Assembly (NCBI RefSeq): GCF_042683665.1 | Contig: NZ_JBHUOO010000023.1 | Reading direction: 5' to 3' (one strand) | DNA length: 64,000 nt | Origin: Leeuwenhoekiella polynyae | Lineage (GTDB): Bacteria; Bacteroidota; Bacteroidia; Flavobacteriales; Flavobacteriaceae | Shown: in pieces, positions 45,641-54,698 of the stretch | Numbering within the stretch: the first letter of the stretch is position 1 | Layout of the letters: every line of letters starts with the position of its first letter | The notes under the pieces: generated by a model | What the model was told of the DNA's origin: nothing | Seen by the model: the letters and a program-made list of their open reading frames with translations, nothing else | The model's database searches: none | Program-made: the position numbers and the translations under genes

Positions 45641-45776
45641 CCAGCAGTCTATTTTATTTTTTAAAAAATAAAAATCCATTTTGGCCGGGAATACTGTTGA
45701 ACAATCAGCAGGTCTGGACTAATTTTATCCGTTTCAGAAATTGGAAATAAAATAGGGGATTTGTAAATAATAATCT

Positions 45777-45784
45777 TAATTTTG
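45777..45784 (+). promoter_or_regulatory. putative -7 element of the fluoride operon
   Basis: TAATTTTG matches TAnnTTTG and lies 17 nt upstream of the riboswitch. A TTG at 45761-45763 is closer than the usual -33 distance. Confidence 0.5.
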
Positions 45785-45800
45785 CACACTTAACATACAA

Positions 45801-45847
45801 AGGCGATGGAGTTCGCCAAAACCGCCCAAAAAGCTAATGACTCCTGC
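45801..45847 (+). promoter_or_regulatory. fluoride riboswitch (crcB motif)
   Basis: The sequence fits the crcB RNA: stem GGCG/CGCC enclosing GGAGT, the linker AAAACC, the conserved CTAATG and then ACTCC, which pairs with GGAGT to form the pseudoknot that encloses the fluoride-Mg cluster. The P3 hairpin (GC...GC around CCAAAAA) is very short. It lies 21 nt upstream of crcB, so fluoride binding would raise expression of the whole operon. Confidence 0.86.
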
Positions 45848-45868
45848 TCAATTTAATCTAAAACGATT

Positions 45869-46243
45869 ATGGGTAGGATTTTTTTATTGGTGGGCGCAGG
45901 GGGTTTTTTGGGCAGTATTGCAAGGTATCTCATTGCAATATGGCTGACCAAACACTTCCCATCCGCGTTTCCTTATGGAACATTTGCCGCAAATATTTTG
46001 GGCTGTCTGTTGATCGGGCTGGTATTTGGCCTTGGGCAACGCTTTGAATGGCTCACGCCGGAAGTACGCCTTTTCCTTGCCACCGGTTTTTGCGGGGGCT
46101 TCACCACTTTTTCCTCCTTTACTTTAGAAAACACAATTTTACTTCAGAATTCCAACTACCTCACTTTTGCCATCTACGCAATAAGTAGTTTCACGCTTGG
46201 CTTATTAGCTGTATTTGGGGGAATAACTTTAACAAAAATATGA
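45869..46243 (+). CDS. crcB: fluoride exporter CrcB/Fluc
   Basis: Fluc is a dual-topology dimeric fluoride channel of the inner membrane. The 124-residue protein shows four membrane helices and family motifs GAGGFLGSIARYL, FPYGTFAANILGC and GFCGGFTTFSSFTLE, the last containing the pore Phe and Thr/Ser track. It is first in the operon under the riboswitch. Its stop overlaps the ppa start (ATGA). Confidence 0.95.
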   Translation: MGRIFLLVGAGGFLGSIARYLIAIWLTKHFPSAFPYGTFAANILGCLLIGLVFGLGQRFEWLTPEVRLFLATGFCGGFTTFSSFTLENTILLQNSNYLTFAIYAISSFTLGLLAVFGGITLTKI

Positions 46244-46785
46244 ATATGAAAAACTTTAATCCTTGGCACCACGTGCCCATCGGAAACGGACAACCTGAAA
46301 TGGTTCAGGCAATTATTGAAATCCCCAAGGGGAGTAAGGCTAAATATGAACTGGATAAAGAAACTGGGATGCTCCGCCTGGACCGGGTGCTGTTTTCGTC
46401 GGTAAACTATCCCGAAAATTATGGGTTTATCCCCCAGACTTTGGGGGAAGACCACGACCCGCTTGATATTTTGGTGCTTTCGCAAATCGATGTGCAACCG
46501 CTCTGTATTTTGGAGGCCAAAGTAATCGGGGTAATGCGGATGATCGATAATGACGAAGCCGACGATAAAATAATCGCGGTCGCGAAAAATGATATGAGCG
46601 TAAACCATATCAACGATGTTTCAGAACTGCCCAAACACTTTGCCCTGGAGCTCAAAAACTTTTTTGAGGATTACAAAAAGCTGGAAAATAAAACCGTCCG
46701 GGTGGAAGAATTTCAAAATGCGGCAATGGCGAAAGAAATTATTCAACAAGCAATCACCGATTATCAACAAGAATTTAAAAACTAA
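46240..46785 (+). CDS. ppa: inorganic pyrophosphatase (family I)
   Basis: Family I pyrophosphatase hydrolyses PPi and is a classic fluoride-sensitive enzyme. The 181-residue product contains ENYGFIPQT, the metal motif DHDPLDILV and DNDEADDKIIAV. The start overlaps the crcB stop by 4 bp, so translation is coupled. As part of a fluoride-regulated operon it probably supplies extra enzyme when the housekeeping copy is inhibited. Confidence 0.93.
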   Translation: MNMKNFNPWHHVPIGNGQPEMVQAIIEIPKGSKAKYELDKETGMLRLDRVLFSSVNYPENYGFIPQTLGEDHDPLDILVLSQIDVQPLCILEAKVIGVMRMIDNDEADDKIIAVAKNDMSVNHINDVSELPKHFALELKNFFEDYKKLENKTVRVEEFQNAAMAKEIIQQAITDYQQEFKN

Positions 46786-46789
46786 AATT

Positions 46790-48070
46790 ATGAAAATTCA
46801 AAAACTCATTGCAAGGGAAGTTTTGGACTCCCGTGGAAATCCAACTGTGGAAGCAGAAATTACTTTAGAAAAAGGATTTTTTGGCCGTGCCATCTGCCCT
46901 TCCGTTGCAAGTACTGGGGAAAAGGAAGCTGTTGAACTCCGGGACGGGGGCAAAACGCGATACAATGGCAAAGGGGTATTAAAGGCGGTAAACAACATTA
47001 ACCAAATTATCGCACCGGCCCTTTCCAATAAGGTGTTCGATAACCAACAGGAGTTGGACAATTTTCTAATGGAACTGGACGGCACCTCCAACAAATCAAA
47101 TCTTGGCGCCAATGCCATACTGCCCATTTCTATGGCATTTGCCAGAGCGGCAGCAGCATTTTCGAAAGAGCCTTTATACCGTTATTTGAATACCGATGGA
47201 AAATTCACAATGCCGGTGCCCTGTATGAACGTGATAAATGGCGGGGCTCACGCCGATAACAATGTGGATTTTCAGGAATTTATGATTGCCCCCCATAACG
47301 CCCCCGCTTTTTATGAAGCTATCCGAATGGGAGAAGAAACTTTCCACGCCTTGAAAAGTATCCTGAAAAATAAAAATTACTTTACCGGGGTTGGCGATGA
47401 AGGCGGGTTTGCACCTAATTTAAAATCAAACGAAGAAGCGATTGAAGTAATTCTTGAAGCTATTGAAAAAGCAGGCTATAAACCGGGCACCGATATTTCC
47501 ATTTGCCTAGATCCCGCAGCGAGCGAACTATGGCAGGAAGGGAACTATGTTTTATTTAAAAGCACTCAAAAAAAATATTCAAGCAACCAGCTCATTGATC
47601 TTTGGAAAAGCTGGGTAGATCAATATCCCATTATTTCGTTGGAAGATGGAATGGCGGAAAACGACTGGGAAGGATGGCAGACCCTGACAAATGAACTGGG
47701 GAGCAAGATCGAATTGATCGGGGATGATCTGCTGTGTACCAACAAAAGACTTTTACAGGAAGCCATTGATAAAAACGCCTGTAATTCCATTCTCATCAAG
47801 TTGAACCAAATAGGTACAGTTACCGAAACCTTGGAAACAATAGCATTGGCAAAGAAGAACAAATACAGTTTTTTCATTTCCCATCGAAGCGGGGAGACCG
47901 AGGATACTTTTATCGCAGATTTGGCCGTGGCAACGGCAGCCGGAAAAATAAAAACGGGAAGCGGTAGCCGTGGCGAGCGCATTGCCAAGTTCAATCAACT
48001 CATCAGGATAGAACAGGAATTGGGCAAAGAAGCTGTGTTTACGGGGATAAAAGCCTTTAAAAATAATTAA
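46790..48070 (+). CDS. eno: enolase, island copy
   Basis: Enolase is inhibited by fluoride with Mg and phosphate. The 426-residue protein starts at the ATG at 46790; read-through further upstream belongs to ppa. It retains GGAHADNNVDFQEFMI, DEGGFAPNL, SLEDGMAENDW, KLNQIGT and SHRSGETED. In the mobile catalytic loop the usual SGASTG reads SVASTG (residues 38-43), a Val for Gly. It lies 4 nt after ppa. The loop change could affect inhibitor closure, but this is speculation. Confidence 0.93.
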   Translation: MKIQKLIAREVLDSRGNPTVEAEITLEKGFFGRAICPSVASTGEKEAVELRDGGKTRYNGKGVLKAVNNINQIIAPALSNKVFDNQQELDNFLMELDGTSNKSNLGANAILPISMAFARAAAAFSKEPLYRYLNTDGKFTMPVPCMNVINGGAHADNNVDFQEFMIAPHNAPAFYEAIRMGEETFHALKSILKNKNYFTGVGDEGGFAPNLKSNEEAIEVILEAIEKAGYKPGTDISICLDPAASELWQEGNYVLFKSTQKKYSSNQLIDLWKSWVDQYPIISLEDGMAENDWEGWQTLTNELGSKIELIGDDLLCTNKRLLQEAIDKNACNSILIKLNQIGTVTETLETIALAKKNKYSFFISHRSGETEDTFIADLAVATAAGKIKTGSGSRGERIAKFNQLIRIEQELGKEAVFTGIKAFKNN

Positions 48071-48079
48071 TTAGGCCGT

Positions 48080-49393
48080 ATGAATCTGAAAAAAATTAAA
48101 GAATCTTTAGCCTCAATAGAACAAATACCCTCCCTTCTATATCTTTTAAAGTGGATCTTGATCTGCTTGTTAATAGGTGCCATTGCCGGAAGTATTTCTG
48201 CGTTTTTTCTTTTAAGCCTGGAATGGGCAACTGCCTGGCGGGAATCCCATTTATGGATTATTGCCTTATTGCCCGTAGGTGGTTTTATAATTGGTCTTTC
48301 TTATCATCTATATGGAAATAGTGTCGTTAAGGGCAATAATTTATTATTGGAGGAATTTCACTCCCCAAAAAAGATCATTCCTTTCCGGATGGCACCTTTA
48401 GTGCTGTTCGGAACTGTTCTCACCCATTTCTTCGGGGGGTCAGCTGGTCGTGAAGGGACGGCAGTTCAGGTAGGTGGCGCAGTGGCCGACAGGTTTACGA
48501 AGCTGTTCAAACTTTCAAGACGAAACCGTAAAATTATGTTGATTGCCGGGATAAGTGCCGGTTTTGCTTCGGTGTTTGGAACACCCTTGGCCGGGGGAAT
48601 CTTTGCCCTTGAAGTTTTGGTATTGGGGCGTATAAGATTGGATGCTATTATCCCAAGTTTTATGGCGGCTGTTTTTGCTGATTATTTTTGCAGGATTTGG
48701 GGCGTTTCCCATACCCAATATCATATAACCGAAGTAGCTAATATGAACCCGGCAAATTTGTTATGGGCATTATTGGCAGGGATTATTTTTGGCCTGGTAG
48801 GGATGCTGTTTTCCAAATCGACCCATTTCTGGAGCGATTTGTTTAAAAAATACATCAATTATCCGCCTTTACGACCGGTAATTGGTGGGGTTATTTTGGC
48901 AATCGCTATCTATTTTATGGGAACCACCAAATATATAGGGCTTGGCATTCCAACTATTGTCGATTCTTTTAATATTCATCTCAATTCTTATGATTTTTTA
49001 TTAAAAGTTTTGTTCACCTCGTTTACCCTTGGCGCAGGCTTTAAGGGAGGTGAAGTAACCCCTTTGTTCTATATCGGGGCTACATTGGGCAACGTTTTGA
49101 TTTGGTTTATTCCTTTGCCAATGGGTTTGTTGGCGGGTATGGGATTTGTGGCCGTTTTTGCCGGGGCAACCAATACGCCCATTGCCTGTACGGTAATGGG
49201 AATAGAACTTTTCGGAATAGAATCAGGTGTCTTTATAGCGTTAGCTTGTAGTACTGCTTATTTATTCTCCGGCCATTCCGGGGTTTATTCCTCCCAAATT
49301 ATAGGAAGCCCAAAGCATCCGGTTTATACCCGCGAAAAAGGTCTTCAATTAGCTGAAATTAAACATAGACGAAATAAAAACAATAATAAATGA
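48080..49393 (+). CDS. CLC-F type fluoride/proton antiporter
   Basis: The 437-residue membrane protein is a short CLC without CBS domains. The helix-N motif is GREGT (123-127) instead of GREGP. The first selectivity loop reads KGNNLL (84-89) instead of GSGIP. Both are marks of the fluoride-specific CLC-F (EriC-F) branch. The gating glutamate is in GREG. It starts 9 nt after eno. Together with CrcB it gives the operon two independent fluoride exporters. Confidence 0.88.
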   Translation: MNLKKIKESLASIEQIPSLLYLLKWILICLLIGAIAGSISAFFLLSLEWATAWRESHLWIIALLPVGGFIIGLSYHLYGNSVVKGNNLLLEEFHSPKKIIPFRMAPLVLFGTVLTHFFGGSAGREGTAVQVGGAVADRFTKLFKLSRRNRKIMLIAGISAGFASVFGTPLAGGIFALEVLVLGRIRLDAIIPSFMAAVFADYFCRIWGVSHTQYHITEVANMNPANLLWALLAGIIFGLVGMLFSKSTHFWSDLFKKYINYPPLRPVIGGVILAIAIYFMGTTKYIGLGIPTIVDSFNIHLNSYDFLLKVLFTSFTLGAGFKGGEVTPLFYIGATLGNVLIWFIPLPMGLLAGMGFVAVFAGATNTPIACTVMGIELFGIESGVFIALACSTAYLFSGHSGVYSSQIIGSPKHPVYTREKGLQLAEIKHRRNKNNNK

Positions 49394-49734
49394 AAAACCA
49401 CATAACCATCAGGATTTACTTTGAATACGGTCAAAAAATAAAAAACCTTTCTTTTTGGAACAGATTGAAGGCCGGCGATTTTGCTTCAGAATTGATAAAA
49501 AAAGCCAAAGCTTTTGATTTAGATCAGGCGTTGAATTTTAACGTGAGCAAAGGGTATTTTGAAAAAGGAAAAATTCACTGGGGAATTAGTGAAACAAGGC
49601 ATTATAAGCATCCGCACGTGGTAGAACTCACTGATACAGAAGAAAAAATCAATGAATTTTTACAACATCAAAAGCTATTGCTTGAGGAAACAAAAATCGT
49701 AGTGGTAAAAAGTGAAATTGAATTGAAAAAATAA
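49390..49734 (+). CDS. DUF190-like PII-type protein
   Basis: The 114-residue protein matches DUF190 in its C-terminal half (KHPHVVELTDTEEKINEFL and KIVVVKSEI) and in overall length. DUF190 genes are often found beside crcB and share the PII fold; the function is unknown. The ATG overlaps the CLC stop by 4 bp, and it belongs to the fluoride operon. Confidence 0.72.
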   Translation: MKNHITIRIYFEYGQKIKNLSFWNRLKAGDFASELIKKAKAFDLDQALNFNVSKGYFEKGKIHWGISETRHYKHPHVVELTDTEEKINEFLQHQKLLLEETKIVVVKSEIELKK

Positions 49735-49781
49735 AGAATTGAATAGGTCAAGCTTTATCAATATACGATCTAAGAAAAATT

Positions 49782-50432
49782 ATGGCAATTAACCCATTAA
49801 ATAGAAAGAACATAAAAATAAGCATTGGGATAGGCATTTTTCTTTCCATTCTTGCCTTCTTTTTTATTCCAAACCTGGATATCAACACACTTAAGGTAAT
49901 CTATCTTAACAGGGATCAATCTTTGGACGAAACCTTTAGGATTATTACAAATTTGGCGTACCCGATAGTCTTTAGTATTCCTGTTTTTGTATTAATAAAG
50001 GGATTGATAAAAAAGGAAATAATCACAATCCAAAATATGCTGTATGTCATCATTTCAATTTTTGTTGCAGTCGTTATTGTTACGTTGTTTAAGTATGGCT
50101 TCAACAGAACAAGGCCATTCATTATCTATGATTATTTAGAAAAAACCAAAGAAAGTTTAAGCCCTTCATTTCCCTCTGGTCATACAACGCTAACATTTGC
50201 TATGGTGGCTGCCCTGGTTAATGTATATAAAAAATGGTTTTTAAAATTGATTTTATTTATCTGGGCAATATTGGTAGGCTATTCCCGATTGCATTTAGGT
50301 TTGCATTATCCGAGTGATGTATTGGGCGGAATTATTATTGGGGTATCATCTGCTTTGCTTTGTTATAAAATGAGGCAAAATCTCATTAATAAAAAAAAGT
50401 TGCTTTTAAGCTCTGATTTCAAACCCCTTTAA
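49782..50432 (+). CDS. PAP2-family membrane phosphatase (1)
   Basis: The 216-residue protein has about six membrane helices and the three phosphatase motifs KYGFNRTRP, PSGHT and SRLHLGLHYPSDVLGG. Members dephosphorylate lipid or undecaprenyl pyrophosphates. Its role in fluoride tolerance is unknown; replacing a fluoride-sensitive phosphatase is one guess. The gap to the next gene is 3 nt. Confidence 0.85.
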   Translation: MAINPLNRKNIKISIGIGIFLSILAFFFIPNLDINTLKVIYLNRDQSLDETFRIITNLAYPIVFSIPVFVLIKGLIKKEIITIQNMLYVIISIFVAVVIVTLFKYGFNRTRPFIIYDYLEKTKESLSPSFPSGHTTLTFAMVAALVNVYKKWFLKLILFIWAILVGYSRLHLGLHYPSDVLGGIIIGVSSALLCYKMRQNLINKKKLLLSSDFKPL

Positions 50433-50435
50433 GAT

Positions 50436-51020
50436 ATGATAGAAAATTTAAATTCATTGGACACCAAGCTTTTCCTTTATCTTAACGGAAAGCACAATGC
50501 TTTTTTTGATCCGATTATGTATTGGGCAAGTGATAAACTGTTTTGGATACCCTTTTACACTGCAATCGCAGCTCTTTTGATTTGGCACTACAAAAAAAGA
50601 AGTATCCCGATTTTCCTTGCCATTGGGATTCTTATTACTTTGGCAGATCAAATAGCCTCGCACCTTATAAAGCATACGGTAAAACGCTTGCGGCCATCTC
50701 ATAATTCGGCATTGGAAGGATTGATACATTTGAGCAAAGCCGGGCCGGGAGGCCAATATGGTTTTGTGTCGTCCCACGCGGCCAATGCTTTTGCCCTTGC
50801 TGCATTTTTATTTTTCATTTTACCAAAGAAATTCAATTGGTTAAAATGGATATTGGGCTTTTGGGCATTATTGGTTTCCTACAGTCGGATATATAATGGT
50901 GTCCACTATCCGGGTGATGTAATAATAGCGGCTTTGGTAGGAATAGGTTTAGGCTATTTAATGAGTAAATTGTATTTTTTCTATAAGAGTAAAGCAGAAA
51001 AACAGTTTTCAAATGTTTAA
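50436..51020 (+). CDS. PAP2-family membrane phosphatase (2)
   Basis: The 194-residue protein carries KHTVKRLRPSHN, SSHAANAF (instead of PSGHT) and SRIYNGVHYPGDV with five to six membrane helices. It differs from the first PAP2 protein and resembles undecaprenyl-PP phosphatase-like members. Its end overlaps the MFS gene start by 8 bp. Confidence 0.84.
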   Translation: MIENLNSLDTKLFLYLNGKHNAFFDPIMYWASDKLFWIPFYTAIAALLIWHYKKRSIPIFLAIGILITLADQIASHLIKHTVKRLRPSHNSALEGLIHLSKAGPGGQYGFVSSHAANAFALAAFLFFILPKKFNWLKWILGFWALLVSYSRIYNGVHYPGDVIIAALVGIGLGYLMSKLYFFYKSKAEKQFSNV

Positions 51021-52206
51021 AAATATAACCCGTCTGGTCTGGATACTTTCCCTGGTAAGTATGTTTGCCGATATCGCAAGCGAAATGCTGTATCCCATTA
51101 TTCCCGTTTATCTTCAAAATATTGGGTTTTCCATATTTTTAATAGGTGTTCTGGAAGGACTAGCCGAAGCGACCGCAGGACTTAGCAAAGGCTATTTTGG
51201 AAACTGGAGCGACAGGATAGGAAAACGGATGCCCTTTGTACGGGTGGGCTATTTTTTGAGCGCGCTCTCCAAACCGATGATGGCCGTTTTCGTTTATCCG
51301 ATCTGGATATTTTTTTCAAGGACTATTGACCGCCTCGGGAAAGGTTTTCGTACCGCCCCAAGGGACGCGCTGCTTTCGGGAGAGGCCACATTAAAGACCA
51401 AAGGGCAGGTATTTAGTTTTCATCGGGGCTGGGACACCTTGGGCGCGGTATTCGGCCCTGCACTCGCACTACTGTTTTTATATTTTTATCCGGGCCAACT
51501 TAGGTGGCTTTTTTATATTGCTTTTGTTCCGGGGATTATTTCGGTAGGCATTACCTATTTTAGAAAGGAGAAACCATTGCCAACAAAAAAGCAAAAAAGT
51601 TCCCCAGGGTTCTTTTCATTTTTTAAGTATTGGAAAATTGCAAGCCCCACCTACAAAAGGTTAATTGTGGGGCTTATTACTTTTTCCCTTTTCAATAGTT
51701 CGGATATGTTGTTATTGCTCAAGGTAAACGAGGCCACGGGAAGCGAAAACAATGTCCTTATGGTCTATATCTTTTATAACCTGGTCTATGCCCTTGCCGC
51801 ATTTCCGCTTGGTTTATTGGCAGACCGTATCGGTATAAAAAAGATTTTCCTTTTTGGACTGATCCTTTTTTCGGGGATTTACTTCGGAATGGCAGAAGCG
51901 GGAAACAATACCCTTTTTTATGTTCTTTTCGGGATTTATGGAATTTATATGGCAGCCACCGAGGGCATCTCAAAAGCGTGGGTGGCCGGCCTGGTCAAGA
52001 ATGAGGAAGTGGGCACGGCAATGGGGCTTTTTGTTGCATTGCAAAGCATCGCTTTAATGGTTGCAAGTGCATTTGCAGGATTGTTATGGACATTTTACGG
52101 GGCATCGGCCACCTTTCTGCTTACCGCAATAATGAGTATCTTAGTATTTCTGTTTATGTTGTTTTTTGTTCCCAAAACCAAAAATAAAATGGAACATCCA
52201 CAATAA
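51013..52206 (+). CDS. MFS transporter
   Basis: The 397-residue protein has twelve predicted helices and MFS loop motifs such as GNWSDRIGKRMPF and GLLADRIGIKK. The GKGFRTAPRDALL segment marks a bacterial MFS group of unknown substrate. It is co-transcribed within the fluoride operon. A diverged copy of its last ~99 bp occurs inverted at 44711-44809. Confidence 0.82.
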   Translation: MFKNITRLVWILSLVSMFADIASEMLYPIIPVYLQNIGFSIFLIGVLEGLAEATAGLSKGYFGNWSDRIGKRMPFVRVGYFLSALSKPMMAVFVYPIWIFFSRTIDRLGKGFRTAPRDALLSGEATLKTKGQVFSFHRGWDTLGAVFGPALALLFLYFYPGQLRWLFYIAFVPGIISVGITYFRKEKPLPTKKQKSSPGFFSFFKYWKIASPTYKRLIVGLITFSLFNSSDMLLLLKVNEATGSENNVLMVYIFYNLVYALAAFPLGLLADRIGIKKIFLFGLILFSGIYFGMAEAGNNTLFYVLFGIYGIYMAATEGISKAWVAGLVKNEEVGTAMGLFVALQSIALMVASAFAGLLWTFYGASATFLLTAIMSILVFLFMLFFVPKTKNKMEHPQ

Positions 52207-52232
52207 CTTTTTTAATTCAAAAATAAATAGAT

Positions 52233-52658
52233 ATGGCGTACAAGAAAATTTTAATTGCCGTGGATAGCAGTGAGTATTCAATGAAAGCCGCTAAAAAAGG
52301 CTTGGAACTCGCTCATCAATTAGGGGCTAAAGCAGCATTGCTTTTTGTAATCGAAAAATCGAAAGCACTTGGCAATGTAGATGCCGGGATCACACACGAA
52401 CAGGCCTTGATCGTATTAAAGAAAGAGGCCGAGCAAACCTTGGATGAATTGGCCCAAATGTACAATGGGAATGAGCTTTTAAAATTTATGCCCGAGGGCA
52501 ATCCGGAAGAGGATATCCTAAAAACCGCACAAAACTGGAAGGCCGATCTACTTGTACTGGGAACTCACGGAAGGACAGGGTTAAAACATCTTTTGATGGG
52601 GAGTGTTGCAGAACGGGTGATGCGCCATTCCAATATTCCGGTAATGATGGTTTCTTGA
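52233..52658 (+). CDS. universal stress protein UspA-like
   Basis: The 141-residue protein has the USP fold with the ATP-binding motif GTHGRTGLKHLLMGSVAERV near the C terminus and KILIAVDSSEYS at the start. UspA genes are commonly part of fluoride-riboswitch regulons. It is the last gene of the operon, 26 nt after the MFS gene. Confidence 0.9.
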   Translation: MAYKKILIAVDSSEYSMKAAKKGLELAHQLGAKAALLFVIEKSKALGNVDAGITHEQALIVLKKEAEQTLDELAQMYNGNELLKFMPEGNPEEDILKTAQNWKADLLVLGTHGRTGLKHLLMGSVAERVMRHSNIPVMMVS

Positions 52659-52693
52659 AAATTGGAATTAACACATTTAGCTTTTATTCTGAA

Positions 52694-53066
52694 CTATTTG
52701 ATTGGGGATACGCTTTTAAAAATCCAAAAACCGATAAACGCCCAAATCAAAATGATTATGCCCCCGATTACCCAATTGTTCTTTTTGTTCCAATTATAGT
52801 CCTTTGCCCTTGTCAAACACTCCGCTTTCACATCATCACGGATAAGCCTGAAAGCGAAATAAATGCCTATCGGCAACAAAATTAGATCGTCCAAATAGCC
52901 AATTATCGGGATAAAATCTGGAATAAGGTCTATGGGGCTCAGGGCATAGGCAATGATTAAATATCAATGCCTTGGCATACCAAGGTGTTCTTTTATACTT
53001 ATAGGCCAAATGCAGTAGCACCAATTGTTGCTTTAACTTTTTTGCCCAAGCTTTTAGTTTTTTCAT
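52694..53066 (-). pseudogene. DUF1232 (YkvA-like) membrane protein, frameshifted
   Basis: The N-terminal frame (MKKLKAWAKKLKQQLVLLHL... to WYAKALIFN) and the C-terminal frame (YALSPIDLIPDFIPIIGY, then LDDLILLPIGIYFAFRL) together form a DUF1232 protein, but they lie in different frames. The shift is near 52,955-52,965. A single indel separates them, so recent inactivation or a sequencing error is possible. It converges with the fluoride operon. Confidence 0.78.
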
Positions 53067-53328
53067 AATTATACAGAAAGTATTCAGATGCTAAAGGATT
53101 AGCACACAAAAAAAGACAACAAATAAAATTTGAATCTTTTTATTGTTTTTTAGTTTAAGATATTCATATATCTTTGTTCTCACGGATAAAATCGGTGCAA
53201 AGGTTACCTATTCGGTTACCTCGATTTATTGAAATAGACTAAGTGTCTGGTTATTAAAATATTGTCAAGTGGCAAGTTAGTTCTGCCACAATATTTTATC
53301 AATGCATTGCCGTAAGTAAAAACAATCG

Positions 53329-54537
53329 TCAAAAATTAATCACGCTATCCAACGCATCGTCAGCATCTTTGTGGATGAAGTTGGCCTGATAGTTTATGGT
53401 GGTAGTAACAGAGGAGTGTCGATATAGTTTTTGAAGCATCTGAATGGGGATTTTATCGCCCGAGATATTGCCAAAACTATGCCTTGCAATGTGCATACTC
53501 ATTTTTTTTGTTATACCCAGTTTGTAAGCAATTTTTTTCAAGTGTCTATTTAGGTTTCGTGTTATACCTTGTGTTCTTACAGAAACCCTTTGTGAATCAT
53601 TTAAATCAGTATCTTTAAGATAATGGAAAATTAAATCGTTATCAAGACTATAATTTTCTCGATATCTATCAAGTATAGCACTCGCCTTGTCGGGTGTTTT
53701 AAGGGTAACCAGTTTGCTGTTTTTGTTCATACGGTACATTAATCTACCATCATTGAAGTCAGACCATTTTAATTTTAAAACATCACCAACCCTTATGCCA
53801 GCGAAATAAAAACTAATGAGCCAGACGTGAACTGCTTTCTTTTGAGCCTCAGTTAAGTCTGTGGCATTCTCTAATTTTTGAATTTCCTTTCGATTCAGTC
53901 CAATTTTTTGTGATTCAGGAATTTTAATCTGAACCTTCCCTTTTCCAAAAGGATATCTACCCCGGTCAACTAATGATTCGGATATGGCAAGGTTATAAAT
54001 GGTGCGTATTAGAATCAGATAGTTCACTACCGTTCTCGGCGAGCGTTTTTTATTGTGAAGTAAGTAAGCCTCAAATCGTTTGAGAAGTGGGACATTGAGC
54101 TCATTAAAAGATAACTCATTTTTTTTAAGAAAACCTTTGAACTTTTTAAGGCGACCAAGCTCAGTATCGTACTGATGATGCTTTTCTCTGTTCTTTAGAT
54201 TTTCAAGATGCATATTTGCCACTGCAAAAAAATCAACTTTTTTATTTTGCCTTATATTTTTTTTTATCGCTTTGACTGTTTGATAGTCCGCATTGTTTTC
54301 GGCTTCTAAGACTTTTTTATTTGCCTCAGCAACTTTAGCAAGTATAAAGTTGTTGATGATATTGGCATTGGGGTGGGATTTTCTAACACATCTATTTTTC
54401 TCATCCCAGTACTTTTCTTCAATATGTTGCCCGGTTCCCAAATAAGAACTTTTTCTGTCTTTAGTAATCCTGATAGCTATCGGATAACGACCTTCCGGAT
54501 TCTTTTTTTTGCGGAGTACTGCCTTAACTGTTGCCAT
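53329..54537 (-). CDS. int: tyrosine integrase of the island
   Basis: The 402-residue tyrosine recombinase has an Arm/SAM-like N-terminal part (about 1-200) and a catalytic domain with Arg in AGIRVGDVLKL, HIARHSFGN (HxxR), YRHSSVTTT and the nucleophile Tyr in TINYQ. It ends with a DDALDSVINF tail. It lies 160 bp from the right attachment repeat with its start toward it. Its 3' end is duplicated as a remnant at 36583-36693. Confidence 0.93.
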   Translation of the reverse strand: MATVKAVLRKKKNPEGRYPIAIRITKDRKSSYLGTGQHIEEKYWDEKNRCVRKSHPNANIINNFILAKVAEANKKVLEAENNADYQTVKAIKKNIRQNKKVDFFAVANMHLENLKNREKHHQYDTELGRLKKFKGFLKKNELSFNELNVPLLKRFEAYLLHNKKRSPRTVVNYLILIRTIYNLAISESLVDRGRYPFGKGKVQIKIPESQKIGLNRKEIQKLENATDLTEAQKKAVHVWLISFYFAGIRVGDVLKLKWSDFNDGRLMYRMNKNSKLVTLKTPDKASAILDRYRENYSLDNDLIFHYLKDTDLNDSQRVSVRTQGITRNLNRHLKKIAYKLGITKKMSMHIARHSFGNISGDKIPIQMLQKLYRHSSVTTTINYQANFIHKDADDALDSVINF

Positions 54538-54572
54538 AATAAAAACTTTAGATTATAAAGATAATAAAAAGA

Positions 54573-54595
54573 GGTACAACATAGGTACAACATTT
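54573..54595 (+). repeat. right copy of the 23-bp terminal repeat
   Basis: Identical to 25074-25096, with two GGTACAACAT units in tandem. It lies between the integrase start and attR and is a candidate arm-type integrase site or part of the int promoter region. Confidence 0.7.
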
Positions 54596-54698
54596 AATGC
54601 TTTTAATTGATATTATTTGACTACAAGTTCTATTAAAATTTAATTAAAACATTGAATATCAGTATAATTGTGTTTTATTGGTCCTATACGGTTAAAAA

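Noticed and set aside
52655..52885. 76-codon plus-strand frame after UspA
   Set aside because: It is antisense to the clear DUF1232 sequence and has no family match.
36834..53329. IS66-bounded composite transposon carrying the cargo
   Set aside because: Only one IS66 copy is found, and the other side of the cargo is the integrase gene.
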